This document shows positions 34,560 through 44,697 of a stretch of DNA of 64,000 nucleotides, piece by piece. The stretch covers positions 124,001 to 188,000 of the forward strand of contig JAJRSE010000012.1 in assembly GCA_024278955.1 (NCBI GenBank), in the 5' to 3' direction. The number at the start of each line of letters is the position of its first letter. Position 1 is the stretch's first letter. The stretch is from Planctomycetota bacterium. GTDB taxonomy: Bacteria > Planctomycetota > Planctomycetia > Pirellulales > Lacipirellulaceae. A program made the position numbers and the translations under genes. A model generated the notes under the pieces. The model had not been told where the DNA came from and ran no database searches. It saw only the letters and a list, made by a program, of their open reading frames with translations.

Positions 34560-35933
34560 ATGCCGAGTTTCAACCGAATTACTGAGGGTTTGAATCTGCC
34601 TATCGCAGGTGAGCCCGAACAGGCGATATCGGCGAGTCCGCCTATCAAGCATGTCGCCTTGGTAGCCGACGACTATGTTGGCATGAAACCCACGATGGTT
34701 GTCGCCGAAGGCGATCGCGTACGGCTGGGGCAGGTCGTATTTACCGACAAAAAGACGCCAGGCGTGCAGTACACAGCCCCAGCGGCCGGAACCGTTACGG
34801 CGGTAAATCGTGGTGCCAAGCGAAAATTTGAATCCTTGGTTATCGAAATTGACGGTGACGACCAAGAAACATTTGACGCACATCCCGACGACAATCTCAC
34901 ACAACTCGACCGCCGTGCTGTTTGCGAACAATTGGTTGCTTCAGGACTTTGGACCGCACTGCGAACCCGTCCTTACAGCCGAGTCCCTTCGCTCGACAGT
35001 ATGCCTCACGCGATTTTTGTCACCGCGATCGACACAAACCCGCTTGCTGCCGACCCGGCGGTTATTTTGGCAAGCCAGGCTGGCAACTTCCTTGCTGGGC
35101 TCGATGTGCTCCGCACCCTAACCGAAGGCGATGTCCACGTTTGCCGCCGAGCCGGCTCAGATATCCCAGGCGAAGACAAAACAACCGTCAAATTCCATGT
35201 TTTTGATGGCCCCCACCCCGCAGGCCTGGTCGGGACCCACATCCATACGCTCGATCCGGTCTGCGAATCGAAAACGGTTTGGTCGATCGGCTACCAAGAC
35301 GTTGCAGCAATCGGGCACCTGTTTTTGACCGGTCACTTGTTGGTTGATCGAGTTATTTCGCTAGCTGGTCCGCTGGTCACGAAACCTCGGTTAATCCGTA
35401 CCTGTTTGGGTGCTTCGCTCGCCGAGGTTACCGAAGGACAATTGAGCCTGGGGCCTGACCAAACCGGTCGGGTTATCTCTGGTTCGGTTCTCTCGGGGCG
35501 TCGAAGCGTGGCACCGGTTGACTTTTTGGGGCGTTTTCACAATCAAGTTTCTGTGATTGCCGAAGGGGGCGAACGCGAGCTGTTGGGCTGGTTAGCTCCA
35601 GGGCAGGAAAAATTCTCGGTGCGCCGCATTTTTGCTTCGGCTTGGCAGGGAGAATCGGTTTCGCGCAAGCGATTTGCCTTCAATACCAGCACGGGGGGAA
35701 GCCCTCGGGCAATGATTCCTATCGGCATGTACGAGCAAGTGATGCCGCTGGACCTCATCGCCACGCCGCTGCTCAAAGCTCTGATTACCGAAGATACCGA
35801 ATTTGCCCAGCAATTGGGCGTCTTGGAACTAGACGAAGAAGACTTAGCCCTCTGTACGTTCGTTTGCCCAGGAAAGTATGTGTACGGACCGATGTTGCGA
35901 AAGAGTTTGACGTCGATCGAGCGTGAAGGCTAA
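34560..35933 (+). CDS. nqrA: Na+-translocating NADH:quinone reductase subunit A
   Basis: Cytoplasmic-side, quinone-associated subunit of the Na+-NQR respiratory pump. It has 457 residues beginning [65 protein letters not shown] and [13 protein letters not shown] match the family. ATG 34560 is chosen because the family always starts near the GLNLPI segment; 52 upstream in-frame codons lack similarity. It is first of the nqrABCDEF-apbE-nqrM locus, with nqrB 43 bases downstream. Confidence 0.96.
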   Translation: MPSFNRITEGLNLPIAGEPEQAISASPPIKHVALVADDYVGMKPTMVVAEGDRVRLGQVVFTDKKTPGVQYTAPAAGTVTAVNRGAKRKFESLVIEIDGDDQETFDAHPDDNLTQLDRRAVCEQLVASGLWTALRTRPYSRVPSLDSMPHAIFVTAIDTNPLAADPAVILASQAGNFLAGLDVLRTLTEGDVHVCRRAGSDIPGEDKTTVKFHVFDGPHPAGLVGTHIHTLDPVCESKTVWSIGYQDVAAIGHLFLTGHLLVDRVISLAGPLVTKPRLIRTCLGASLAEVTEGQLSLGPDQTGRVISGSVLSGRRSVAPVDFLGRFHNQVSVIAEGGERELLGWLAPGQEKFSVRRIFASAWQGESVSRKRFAFNTSTGGSPRAMIPIGMYEQVMPLDLIATPLLKALITEDTEFAQQLGVLELDEEDLALCTFVCPGKYVYGPMLRKSLTSIEREG

Positions 35934-35976
35934 AAAATAGCGAGTTACGAGTTTCGAGTCCTTAGAAAGACCTCAC

Positions 35977-37188
35977 GTGTTACGGAATATTTTAGATCGA
36001 CTGCATCCGACCTTTAGCAAAGGCGGCAAGCTTGAACGGCTCTACCCGCTGTACGAGGCGGCAGATACGTTTTTGTATACGCCGCCGGATGTGACGAAAA
36101 ATGCGTCGCATGTACGCGACGGAATGGATCTGAAGCGGATGATGGTGTTGGTCGTGGTTGCACTAGGCCCATGTTTTTTCATGGCCATGAGCAACACGGG
36201 CTACCAGGCCAATCTGGCAATTGCCGCAGGGCAGGGCACCGCTTTCGACTCATGGCGTGAGCCGATACTCGAATCGTTAGGCCGGGGCCACGATCCTGAG
36301 AATTTCTTCGATAATATCTTGCTGGGTGCGCTCTATTTTATTCCGATTTACCTCGTGACGATGACCGTGGGTGGATTATGGGAAGCACTTTTTTCACTGG
36401 TCCGAAAACATGAAATCAACGAAGGGTTTCTGGTCACCGGGGCTCTGTTCCCGCTGACTCTGCCCCCCACGATTCCGCTATGGCAAGTTGCGATTGGTAT
36501 CTCGTTTGGTGTGGTTATCGGAAAAGAAATTTTTGGAGGGACGGGAAAGAATTTCCTCAACCCGGCTCTAACGGCTCGCGCGTTTTTGTACTTTGCTTAC
36601 CCAAGTCAGATTACAGGCATGGCGGTTTGGACAGCGGTCGACGGATTTAGCGGAGCGACGCCTTTGGGAGCCTTAGCAGTTGCCCAAGCCGGCGAGACAA
36701 TTCCGATGCTTACCGAGATTAGTTTCTGGGATAGCTTCTTTGGCTACGTCCAAGGTTCGATGGGCGAGACTTCGACTTTCGCCTGCCTCTTGGGCGCAGC
36801 AGTTCTGATTGCAACAGGCGTCGGCTCTTGGCGAATCATGGCCGGCGTGCTGCTTGGGGCCTCGGTGATGTCAGGTGTGCTCTGTCTTAGCGGAAGCACG
36901 GCCTTGATGACTTTGCCGCCTTGGTGGCATGTGGTGATTGGCGGATTTGCTTTTGGCGCCGTGTTTATGGCAACCGACCCGGTGTCGGCCGCCATGACCG
37001 AGACAGGCCGTTGGTGGTATGGCATCTTGATTGGCGTGCTGACGGTATTGATTCGCGTCATCAACCCGGCCTTCCCCGAAGGCATCATGCTTGCGATTTT
37101 GTTTGGCAATACGATGGCTCCGCTCATTGATTATTACGTCATCCAGTCGAACATCAAACGAAGGGCGGCTCGATATGCCTCAAAATAA
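35977..37188 (+). CDS. nqrB: Na+-translocating NADH:quinone reductase subunit B
   Basis: Polytopic membrane subunit with covalent FMN and the sodium path. It has 403 residues. The flavinylation motif [10 protein letters not shown] places FMN on Thr-228. [40 protein letters not shown] and [20 protein letters not shown] are diagnostic. The start is GTG 35977 ([17 protein letters not shown]). Its end overlaps nqrC by 14 bases, indicating coupled translation. Confidence 0.97.
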   Translation: MLRNILDRLHPTFSKGGKLERLYPLYEAADTFLYTPPDVTKNASHVRDGMDLKRMMVLVVVALGPCFFMAMSNTGYQANLAIAAGQGTAFDSWREPILESLGRGHDPENFFDNILLGALYFIPIYLVTMTVGGLWEALFSLVRKHEINEGFLVTGALFPLTLPPTIPLWQVAIGISFGVVIGKEIFGGTGKNFLNPALTARAFLYFAYPSQITGMAVWTAVDGFSGATPLGALAVAQAGETIPMLTEISFWDSFFGYVQGSMGETSTFACLLGAAVLIATGVGSWRIMAGVLLGASVMSGVLCLSGSTALMTLPPWWHVVIGGFAFGAVFMATDPVSAAMTETGRWWYGILIGVLTVLIRVINPAFPEGIMLAILFGNTMAPLIDYYVIQSNIKRRAARYASK

Positions 37189-37996
37189 AGGGCGAGACAG
37201 CATCGGCCAAACACTGCTCGTAGCAACCGCGCTCTGTGTCTTCTGCTCGGTGCTAGTCGCCGGCGCTGCGGTCGGTCTGCGCGACAAACAAGAAGCCAAT
37301 AAGCTGCAAGATCAGAAGAAAAATGTTCTGCTCGCAGCCGGACTGTTCGACGAGAAAGAACAAGACGCGAGTGAAGTGAATGCGATATTTGAAACCTCGA
37401 TTGTGCAAGAGCTTATCGACCTTCAGACGGGCCAACCTGTCGACACGGCACTCGTCGACCCAGAAACTTACGAGCAACGCGAGGCCTCGCGAAATCCAGA
37501 GCTCAGCACTCCAATCGAGTCGGCAGGGGAACTCGGCGGCATCAAAAAACGAGAAAAATATTCGTTTATCTACCGTGTTCAGGGCGAATCGGGCGAGACC
37601 GAAATGGTCGTACTCCCAATTTACGGCAAAGGCCTCTGGTCGACCGTTTATGGATTCATCGCGATTAACGTCGATGCGAATACGATCGAGGGCATTACCT
37701 TTTACGAACACGGCGAAACACCTGGCCTTGGAGCCGAAATAGAAAATCCGAAGTGGCGGGCACTCTGGGAGGGCAAGCAGCTATTCGGCAAGGACGGCGA
37801 AATCGAGATAAAAGTGATTAAGGGTGCCGTCAATCCAGACAGCGGTAACGCAAAATTTCAAGTTGATGGCCTTTCAGGGGCAACGATCACCGGCGCTGGC
37901 GTGTCTCAGCTTGTGCGATACTGGATGGGACCTCATGGGTTTGGCCCCTACTTAGATATTATCCGTCAGTCGGCGGCTGGAGATGCGAATGGCTGA
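37175..37996 (+). CDS. nqrC: Na+-translocating NADH:quinone reductase subunit C
   Basis: Membrane-anchored periplasmic subunit carrying the second covalent FMN. The 273 residues have a single N-terminal membrane helix ([20 protein letters not shown]). The flavinylation motif [10 protein letters not shown] places FMN on Thr-237. [14 protein letters not shown] and [18 protein letters not shown] are family hallmarks. ATG 37175 overlaps the 3' end of nqrB, and the 3' end overlaps nqrD by 14 bases. It needs ApbE for maturation, which is encoded downstream. Confidence 0.97.
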   Translation: MPQNKGRDSIGQTLLVATALCVFCSVLVAGAAVGLRDKQEANKLQDQKKNVLLAAGLFDEKEQDASEVNAIFETSIVQELIDLQTGQPVDTALVDPETYEQREASRNPELSTPIESAGELGGIKKREKYSFIYRVQGESGETEMVVLPIYGKGLWSTVYGFIAINVDANTIEGITFYEHGETPGLGAEIENPKWRALWEGKQLFGKDGEIEIKVIKGAVNPDSGNAKFQVDGLSGATITGAGVSQLVRYWMGPHGFGPYLDIIRQSAAGDANG

Positions 37997-38621
37997 GCCA
38001 AAACCAAGAGAAGTCCTGCTTGGACCCATCTTTGACGACAATCAGATGATTGGTCGCGTGGTGCTGGGCGTTTGCTCGGCGCTTGCGGTAACCAGCAAAA
38101 TGGATACCGCGTTTACGATGGCAATCTCTGTGATAGCGGTGCTGGGTTGCTCGAATGCAGCCATCAGCTTGATACGTAATTATATTCCGTCGAGTATTCG
38201 TATCATTGTGCAGATGACCATTATCTCGACGCTGGTAATCTTAGTAGACCAAATACTGAAGGCCTACGCTTACGACGTAAGCAAGCAGATGTCGGTGTTT
38301 GTTGGACTCATCATCACGAATTGCATTGTGATGGGCCGCGCCGAGGCTTTTGCGATGTCGCATCGCCCGGGAATCAGTGCGATCGATGGCATTGGCTGCG
38401 CATTGGGTTATAGCCTGATTTTGATGATCGTCGCATTTTTCCGCGAATTGCTTGGTTCGGGAACCGTGTGGGGCTTTGAAGTACTGAAGCTCGTAAAAGA
38501 TGGTGGTTGGTATGTCCCTAACGGGCTGCTGCTTTTGCCGCCGAGTGCGTTTTTTCTTATTGGCATGTTGATTTGGGCGCTTCGTACTTGGAAGCCTGAA
38601 CAAGTAGAACACGAGGGTTGA
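37983..38621 (+). CDS. nqrD: Na+-translocating NADH:quinone reductase subunit D
   Basis: Integral membrane subunit, 212 residues with about six hydrophobic helices, related to NqrE and Rnf[57 protein letters not shown] and [14 protein letters not shown] are recognisable; Cys in the [10 protein letters not shown] and [10 protein letters not shown] regions is of the type now known to hold a membrane 2Fe-2S cluster between NqrD and NqrE. ATG 37983 or ATG 37989 could be used. nqrE starts 4 bases after the stop. Confidence 0.96.
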   Translation: MRMAEPKPREVLLGPIFDDNQMIGRVVLGVCSALAVTSKMDTAFTMAISVIAVLGCSNAAISLIRNYIPSSIRIIVQMTIISTLVILVDQILKAYAYDVSKQMSVFVGLIITNCIVMGRAEAFAMSHRPGISAIDGIGCALGYSLILMIVAFFRELLGSGTVWGFEVLKLVKDGGWYVPNGLLLLPPSAFFLIGMLIWALRTWKPEQVEHEG

Positions 38622-38625
38622 GACG

Positions 38626-39234
38626 ATGGAAGAATATCTGAGCATCTTTCTCAAATCGGTGTTTGTCGAGAACATGGCGCTGTCCTTTTTCTTGGGCATG
38701 TGTACCTTTTTGGCCGTTTCAAAGACGGTGAAAACGGCGGTTGGTTTAGGCGTCGCGGTCATTGTGATTCAAACGATTACCATTCCGGCAAACAACCTGC
38801 TCTACCAGTACTTGTTAAAAAAGGGTGCGCTTGCTTGGCTCAATCCCTCCTTTGCTGAGGTTGATTTGAGCTTCTTGTCTCTGATTACGTTTATTGGCAC
38901 GATTGCCGCGATGGTGCAGATATTGGAAATGACGCTTGATCGTTTTTTTCCACCGCTTTACAACGCGTTGGGGATTTTCCTGCCGCTCATTACCGTAAAC
39001 TGTGCAATCCTTGGCGGCTCGCTATTTATGCAAGAACGCGATTACAACTTTACACAAAGCTGCGTCTTTGGCTTCGGCTCAGGCCTGGGCTGGGCGCTTG
39101 CGGTTGCAGCCCTTGCAGGGATTCGCGAAAAACTTAAATACAGCGACGTCCCCGACGGGCTCAAGGGCCTGGGGATTACGTTTATGACCGCCGGACTAAT
39201 GGCGCTGGCGTTTATGTCTTTCGGTGGAATGTAA
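38626..39234 (+). CDS. nqrE: Na+-translocating NADH:quinone reductase subunit E
   Basis: Integral membrane subunit of 202 residues. [59 protein letters not shown] and [20 protein letters not shown] are typical. Cys in GMCTFLAVS and VNCAILGG pair with the NqrD Cys in the known structure. ATG 38626 follows nqrD closely. Confidence 0.97.
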   Translation: MEEYLSIFLKSVFVENMALSFFLGMCTFLAVSKTVKTAVGLGVAVIVIQTITIPANNLLYQYLLKKGALAWLNPSFAEVDLSFLSLITFIGTIAAMVQILEMTLDRFFPPLYNALGIFLPLITVNCAILGGSLFMQERDYNFTQSCVFGFGSGLGWALAVAALAGIREKLKYSDVPDGLKGLGITFMTAGLMALAFMSFGGM

Positions 39235-39314
39235 AGAAGCCTTCGGAATTCGGATTGCGAATCGCGAAGTAACTTTATCAACAAAAAGCTCACTACTAAC
39301 GCCTAACTACTACC

Positions 39315-40538
39315 ATGCTTGAGATTTTCCTTGGCGTCGCGATGTTCACGGTAATCGTGCTCGCACTGGTCGTCTTGATTTTGGCCGCAAAGGCCCGGCT
39401 TGTCGCTAGCGGCGATGTTTCGATTTTAGTGAACGAACAGAAAACCATTACCGTGCCGGCCGGCGGGAAGCTCCTCGGAGCGCTCAGCGACGCCGGCATC
39501 TTGGTTTCCTCGGCTTGCGGCGGTGGCGGAACTTGCGCCCAATGCGAAGTGAAAGTGCTCGAAGGAGGCGGAGATATCTTGCCGACCGAACGAACACATA
39601 TCAATCGTCGAGAAGCAAACGAGGGTTGTCGCCTCTCATGCCAGGTCGCGGTAAAGCAAGACATGCGGGTTGAAGTGCCGCCTGAGGCCTTTGAGACAAA
39701 AAAATGGAAGTGCAAAGTGCGTTCCAACCACAATGTTGCGACGTTCATCAAAGAGTTTGTGATTGAGCTACCCGAAGGTGAGGAGGTCGGTTTCAAGGCC
39801 GGCGGTTACATTCAAATCGAATGCCCAGAACACGAAATCGCTTATAAAGACTTCGATATCGAAGAAGAGTATCGGGCCGACTGGGACAAGTACAACGTCT
39901 GGCGTTATGTCTCGAAAGTCGAAGAACCCGTCACCCGTGCCTATTCGATGGCAAACTATCCAGGCGAAAAAGGCATCATTATGCTGAACATTCGCGTGGC
40001 GAGCCCGCCACCCCGGGCACCCGAAGGTACGCCCCCGGGAAAGATGTCGTCGTATATTTTCAGCCGTAAGCCGGGGGATGAAGTCACAATCTCTGGCCCC
40101 TATGGCGAATTCTTTATCAAAGACACCGACGCGGAGATGGTTTATATCGGCGGCGGTGCCGGCATGGCTCCGCTTCGAAGTCACATCTTCGAGCTATTCA
40201 AAAATCTACGCACTGGCCGAACCGTTTCCTACTGGTACGGTGGCCGTAGTATGCGAGAACTTTTTTACGTCGATCACTTCCGTGAAATTGAGAAGGAATT
40301 TCCCAATTTCAAATTCCACATTGCTCTCTCAGAGCCCCAGCCCGAAGACAATTGGGAAGGCTATACCGGCTTCATTCATCAGGTCTTGCACGATCACTAC
40401 CTCAAAGATCATGCCGCGCCAGAAGATATTGAATACTACATCTGTGGTCCCCCAATGATGAACCAAGCCGTATTCAAAATGCTTGACGATCTTGGTGTTG
40501 AAAAAGAGAACATCGCTTACGACGACTTCGGTGGCTAG
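39315..40538 (+). CDS. nqrF: Na+-translocating NADH:quinone reductase subunit F
   Basis: NADH-oxidising entry subunit: an N-terminal membrane helix ([13 protein letters not shown]), then a ferredoxin domain with 2Fe-2S ligands Cys-68, Cys-74, Cys-77 ([15 protein letters not shown]) and Cys-109 (RLSCQ), then a ferredoxin-reductase module with FAD motif [13 protein letters not shown] and NADH-side [15 protein letters not shown], ending in [20 protein letters not shown]. It has 407 residues, as in well-studied Na+-NQR. It lies 80 bases after nqrE. Confidence 0.97.
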   Translation: MLEIFLGVAMFTVIVLALVVLILAAKARLVASGDVSILVNEQKTITVPAGGKLLGALSDAGILVSSACGGGGTCAQCEVKVLEGGGDILPTERTHINRREANEGCRLSCQVAVKQDMRVEVPPEAFETKKWKCKVRSNHNVATFIKEFVIELPEGEEVGFKAGGYIQIECPEHEIAYKDFDIEEEYRADWDKYNVWRYVSKVEEPVTRAYSMANYPGEKGIIMLNIRVASPPPRAPEGTPPGKMSSYIFSRKPGDEVTISGPYGEFFIKDTDAEMVYIGGGAGMAPLRSHIFELFKNLRTGRTVSYWYGGRSMRELFYVDHFREIEKEFPNFKFHIALSEPQPEDNWEGYTGFIHQVLHDHYLKDHAAPEDIEYYICGPPMMNQAVFKMLDDLGVEKENIAYDDFGG

Positions 40539-40576
40539 CCACGAAGAGCTTCTAACAACACTCAACGCAGAACTTT

Positions 40577-40702
40577 TTCTGACAGGATCAACTGGATCAA
40601 AGTGGCATTAGAACAACTTGGCAATTCGCGGAGCGAATCGCGACTATCCATGGATAATGGCGATTTGCTACAAGCTCCCCCTTTTATCTTGTAAATCCTG
40701 TC
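40577..40702. repeat. Inverted-repeat remnant and palindromic hairpin between nqrF and apbE
   Basis: TGACAGGAT (about 40578-40586) is inverted as ATCCTGTCA (about 40694-40702). Between them, AATCGC (40636-40641) and GCGATT (40660-40665) flank a TATCCATGGATA palindrome, giving a hairpin of about 30 bases. It lies 60-190 bases upstream of apbE. Confidence 0.55.
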
Positions 40703-40762
40703 AAAACATTTCTTCTGGTCGAAAACAAGTAAATTCGTTGGCTTTAAGAAAGTCACAAAGGG

Positions 40763-41854
40763 ATGAAAATAAACAATCAATTTCCGAAGCGTTGCCTCAG
40801 GCCGCTCTTTGTGTTTTTGGTAGCTATTCTCTCGGGGTGCGAAGCGGCGGAAGTCGAATCTCACGCAAAGCTATACCACTTTGCCGGCAAGACGATGGGA
40901 ACCAGCTATTCGGTTCGTATTGTTGCTGAGTCTACCGGAGAGAGTTCTCTCTTTGATCTCGCAACGGTGCAACAGAAAGTTGACCAGCGGCTTGGCGAAA
41001 TCAATCGAATGATGTCGACCTACGACCCAGAGTCGGAGCTTTCTCGCTTCAATCGACACGAGGGGGAGGGTTGGTTTGAGGTCTCGCAAGAAACCGCAAT
41101 GGTTGTAGGGTTTGCCCTTAAAGTCGCAGTCGACTCACAAGGGGCATTCGACCCAACCGTAGGCCCGGCAGTGAACTTATGGGGATTCGGACCAAGCAAA
41201 GATCGAAAAAACTCGCCAACCCTTGCAGACATCGATGCTGCTCGTGAACGGATTGGCTACGAGAAACTCGAGGTCCGAACGGCCCCGCCCGCCCTGCGTA
41301 AGTCGCAATCGAATCTGTATGTCGATCTTTCGGCAATTGCCAAAGGATTTGGCGTCGATGATATTTCTCGACTACTTAAAGATCTTGATTTTACGAATTC
41401 GATGGTAGAAATCGGCGGCGAAGTTCGCACACGCGGTAGCAAACCCCAAAAAGCACCTTGGCGAATTGGCGTCGAAAAACCAGACTCGCGTGGCCGCAAG
41501 CTTCACGAAATTTTTGAACTGCATGATGTCGCGTTAGCCACCTCGGGCGACTACCGTAACTTTTTCGAGCGTGATGGCGTCCGCTATTCGCATACCATCA
41601 ACCCAGCCACAGCCCGCCCAGTACAGCACCACCTGGCAACGGTCTCGGTGCTAGCTGACGAGTGCTTGGAAGCCGATGCATTGGCGACCGCCCTATTGGT
41701 CATGGGAGATCGCCTGGGGTATGATTGGTGTGTCGAACGAGAAGTCGCAGCAATGTTTTTGGTCCGAGAAGACGATACGCTTTCGCAACGCGTGACGCCC
41801 CGATTCAAAAAGCTTACCACTTCCAAGGTATCAACGGCTGAGAGTGTGCAATGA
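40763..41854 (+). CDS. apbE: ApbE-type FAD:protein FMN transferase
   Basis: Exported flavin transferase that attaches FMN to Thr in the SGAT motifs of NqrB and NqrC. The 363 residues begin with a lipoprotein signal with lipobox LSGC (Cys-26). GKTMGTSYSVRIV, STYDPESELSRFNR, TVGPAVNLWGFG, VDLSAIAKGFGVD, VEIGGEVRTRG and the C-terminal DALATALLVMG are family motifs. Its place directly after nqrF and overlapping nqrM links it to NQR maturation. Confidence 0.95.
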   Translation: MKINNQFPKRCLRPLFVFLVAILSGCEAAEVESHAKLYHFAGKTMGTSYSVRIVAESTGESSLFDLATVQQKVDQRLGEINRMMSTYDPESELSRFNRHEGEGWFEVSQETAMVVGFALKVAVDSQGAFDPTVGPAVNLWGFGPSKDRKNSPTLADIDAARERIGYEKLEVRTAPPALRKSQSNLYVDLSAIAKGFGVDDISRLLKDLDFTNSMVEIGGEVRTRGSKPQKAPWRIGVEKPDSRGRKLHEIFELHDVALATSGDYRNFFERDGVRYSHTINPATARPVQHHLATVSVLADECLEADALATALLVMGDRLGYDWCVEREVAAMFLVREDDTLSQRVTPRFKKLTTSKVSTAESVQ

Positions 41855-42072
41855 TCTGGCAAACCCTATTGATTAGCTTTATCGTCTTTGGAGTCGCACT
41901 GACGGGAATGGCAATAGGCGTCATCGTCAGCAACCGGCGGATCAAAGGATCTTGCGGTGGCTTGGCCAATTTGCGTGACGACCAGGGCAAGCCTGTCTGT
42001 GAAGGCTGTACGGATCCGTCGCCCGATTGTTTGGGAGACGCAAAACATTCTGAAACAGGTCGCGCTCTCTGA
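41851..42072 (+). CDS. nqrM: NqrM, Na+-NQR maturation protein (DUF539 type)
   Basis: A small membrane protein of 73 residues required elsewhere for assembly of the NQR complex, probably through iron delivery to the NqrD/E cluster. There is one N-terminal helix (LLISFIVFGVALTGMAIGVI). The Cys pattern is RIKGSCGGLANL, then PVCEGCTDPSPDC. Its ATG overlaps the apbE stop (ATGA at 41851-41854), so it is translationally coupled. It ends the nqr locus. Confidence 0.93.
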   Translation: MIWQTLLISFIVFGVALTGMAIGVIVSNRRIKGSCGGLANLRDDQGKPVCEGCTDPSPDCLGDAKHSETGRAL

Positions 42073-42127
42073 CGGTCGCGACTCCGCGCTTTTGAGCTCT
42101 GTATTTTTGAACCCAGTGCTTTTGAAC

Positions 42128-43630
42128 TTATCGCACTGCCTTATAGATTTCCATCATGCCGACTTCGGTTATGAATTCTGAGGCAAGGCGTTCTCGGATG
42201 GCGTCGCGAGTCTGCCGACGGATATCGTCTTTAGGCAGCCATTGCGAGAGAAACCAGTACGGCTCTCCCTTGTCAAGTGAAGCGAGAAACTCCGCAACTC
42301 TTTTCTCTCGCGGTTCTTCTAGTTGAGAGAAAATCGGAAAACTATCGACTTCCCAGTCTTCGGGAAGATAGTACCGCAGGGCTTGGGCCATGTAGGGAGA
42401 CGCCACCAATATCGGTCGAGGCTCTTTCTGCTGACTTGTCAAATACCTGGCAGTCGCCCGAAAGTCTTCCCCCTGGTAGCGAGGATTCATGTAACCGTTA
42501 CCCACAGCAATTACGTTGAGAAGCAGCAAGGCGACGGTAGCAAACATTGCTAAGCGGCTGCTTTTTGAACATGCCGCGCCCGCTGCGACCCAAAGCACAA
42601 AAGGGAATGCTAACCACAAAACATAGCGATAGACGAATCCAACACCAGCAAGATTGCCACTCCAACCAATTGCAGGAACCAAAAACAAGAGCAAAAACAG
42701 CAGAGGTAGCAGTCCTCGTGAACTCCGTAGCCTTTGTAAAGCATAGTAACTAAGCACCAGCAAGACACAACCAACCGTGGCGATCCAAGGCAGGAATAAC
42801 GCAATGCCCTCGCTGGCAGAAAGGGTGCGCAACTCGCGCATCGAAGGACCAAGAGTAAATCCACTAACTAACAGCATGTAAGTGTAGCCCAAGGCCTCTA
42901 CATCAAACGTAGAAACGAGTTTTCCGACAGGAAAATCCAACATTGCCCGGCGTAGCAAATAGAAAGCAGGCAAAGTACCAATCGTTACGCACAGGGCGGC
43001 AATAAGTCCCCGCAAGCGAGCATCACGGTTTTGAACTCCTAATAGTGAAATTAACCAAACCGCTGCGAGAAGTGGCACGGCAAAGTAGTGTGTGTAGATA
43101 GCCGCTAAGCTTCCAGCGGCTAGCAAGCACCAATTGCCAACGCTTCCATTACGTAGTAGACGCAGCATCGCCCAGATTGCTAGACAGCAAAAGAAAAAGA
43201 AGAATGCATAGGCCCGACCTTCGCGTGAGTAATGAATATGAAATGGACAAGTCGCGAGTAACAGTGCTGGCCACCATCCGTCACGTTTGCCAAGCAACTC
43301 AGCACCAGCCCCCCAAACTACGAAAATAACTGCCGTGCCGCAGAGCACGCTCAGCCAGCGAGCTGTCAAATCGCTTCCGGTAAGTCGAACCGAGAGTCCC
43401 AAAGCCAAACGATAAAGGGGCGGAAATTGATCGTCGTCTTCGTCGAGTAACATACTGACAACAGGCACATGAGATGCCAGAACTTCGGAGACTTCATCTG
43501 CAGTAAAGCCTTCTCCATGGAGATTCCATGCTCGCAAAGCAAACGCCAGCAAGACAATTGCGAGGAGAAACCAAGGATTGCCTCGCTCTAAAGATTCAGC
43601 AGGCTGGGGATTTTCGCTTCCGCCTATCAT
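42128..43630 (-). CDS. GT39/ArnT-like polytopic membrane glycosyltransferase
   Basis: A 500-residue membrane protein with about ten to twelve hydrophobic helices. The first loop has FTADEVSEVLASHVP, with the acidic pair typical of polyprenyl-phosphate-dependent (GT-C, GT39/PMT-like) transferases, followed by FPPLYRLALGLS, an analogue of the family's P-P-L segment. RWLSVLCGTAVIFVVWGAGA and HYSREGRAYAF are also family-like. It is the last gene of the polysaccharide operon, overlapping the sulfotransferase stop by 4 bases. It probably adds a sugar from a lipid carrier on the outer face of the inner membrane; the donor is unknown. Confidence 0.8.
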   Translation of the reverse strand: MIGGSENPQPAESLERGNPWFLLAIVLLAFALRAWNLHGEGFTADEVSEVLASHVPVVSMLLDEDDDQFPPLYRLALGLSVRLTGSDLTARWLSVLCGTAVIFVVWGAGAELLGKRDGWWPALLLATCPFHIHYSREGRAYAFFFFFCCLAIWAMLRLLRNGSVGNWCLLAAGSLAAIYTHYFAVPLLAAVWLISLLGVQNRDARLRGLIAALCVTIGTLPAFYLLRRAMLDFPVGKLVSTFDVEALGYTYMLLVSGFTLGPSMRELRTLSASEGIALFLPWIATVGCVLLVLSYYALQRLRSSRGLLPLLFLLLFLVPAIGWSGNLAGVGFVYRYVLWLAFPFVLWVAAGAACSKSSRLAMFATVALLLLNVIAVGNGYMNPRYQGEDFRATARYLTSQQKEPRPILVASPYMAQALRYYLPEDWEVDSFPIFSQLEEPREKRVAEFLASLDKGEPYWFLSQWLPKDDIRRQTRDAIRERLASEFITEVGMMEIYKAVR

Positions 43631-44697
43631 GAAACAACTTCCCCTTTTTCTGCAGCGCTCAATTTATCACCGCTAACCTGTTCCCAACGCTTTCGTAAAT
43701 CGTTGAAGAGTTGGCCATCAAGGCGCTGCCGGTTGGCTGTCCGTAACGGGGGAATCTGAATCGCACGAAGTTGATCGTCATCGAGACCTAGTATTTCTCG
43801 TCCAACACGTTTCGCCAGAATTTCAGGATTAGCACAAAATTGTTCGTAGGGAATAGTCCAAAATCGCTCACTGCCGATTCGCTCAGCTTGGCATTGAGCT
43901 AATTCCTCATGGTACTGAACCTGCGTGCAAACCGAAGTCAGTACGTCGTCTTCGGAAGAACAACCTGCCGGCGAAAGACCGTAGGGCTGGCCAAGCTCGC
44001 CGTGGATTGCTAAACGCGCTTCGTAAAGCGATTGGGCCATGTACAAAGGCTCGCGCGTAAGACAGATAAAAAAGCTGTTGTCTAGTTCGTCGGCAACTAA
44101 ATGTGCAGTAGCGTTGAGATTGTTGCATTTAGCAATCAGCGGCAACTCGAAAGCCGATTCCCAAGCGGCAAAAAATTCTTGCATCGCCTTTGCCGAGTTA
44201 CTATCAAGGTACTCAGGGACACAAAGCCGGTTTTTTCCCAGCCAACGGTCCCAAAGATTCAAGGCATCGCTGATACCGAGCAAGCCGGTTGTCCGACCAT
44301 AGAAGCTTTTTAGGCCTTCTTGGGGGTGCTTAAGCCAACGGCCAAAAACACGGGTTGCCAAAATCGGCGAACGCGAAAACAACGCGGTGAGATTAGTAAA
44401 ATGGCTACAAGGAAGGTTCTGAATGAGAACCTGCGCCGCAAGCGTGGTGCCGGTCCGCGGCCCTCCGCAAACAAATATCTGAGGCTGCTTAGATTTGGGA
44501 GCTTGTCGGTAAAAACGATTCTCAAATGGCACGATCGCCAAATCAAAAGGAGTGGTTGCAATTCCCAGAGCGGCAGACCCCATGGCAAATTTTGCCGCGG
44601 GGTCGCCCGTTTTCCAAAGTCGACGTGCTAACCCGAGAGGATCGTTTAGATGAGCGGGTACGAAGCGGTGAATCAGTTGTCGCAGCAAAGAAGGCAC
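43627..44697 (-). CDS. Sulfotransferase-family protein
   Basis: A 356-residue PAPS-dependent sulfotransferase-like protein. The 5'-phosphosulfate loop IFVCGGPRTGTTLAAQVL is at about 72-90, and the 3'-phosphate-binding Ser region probably lies in FICLTREPLYMAQSLYEARL. It overlaps its neighbours at both ends (1 base with the deacetylase, 4 with the GT39-like gene). Within a glycosyltransferase operon it most likely sulfates the polysaccharide or its lipid-linked precursor; sulfated polymers would fit a marine habitat (inference). Confidence 0.85.
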   Translation of the reverse strand: MPSLLRQLIHRFVPAHLNDPLGLARRLWKTGDPAAKFAMGSAALGIATTPFDLAIVPFENRFYRQAPKSKQPQIFVCGGPRTGTTLAAQVLIQNLPCSHFTNLTALFSRSPILATRVFGRWLKHPQEGLKSFYGRTTGLLGISDALNLWDRWLGKNRLCVPEYLDSNSAKAMQEFFAAWESAFELPLIAKCNNLNATAHLVADELDNSFFICLTREPLYMAQSLYEARLAIHGELGQPYGLSPAGCSSEDDVLTSVCTQVQYHEELAQCQAERIGSERFWTIPYEQFCANPEILAKRVGREILGLDDDQLRAIQIPPLRTANRQRLDGQLFNDLRKRWEQVSGDKLSAAEKGEVVS

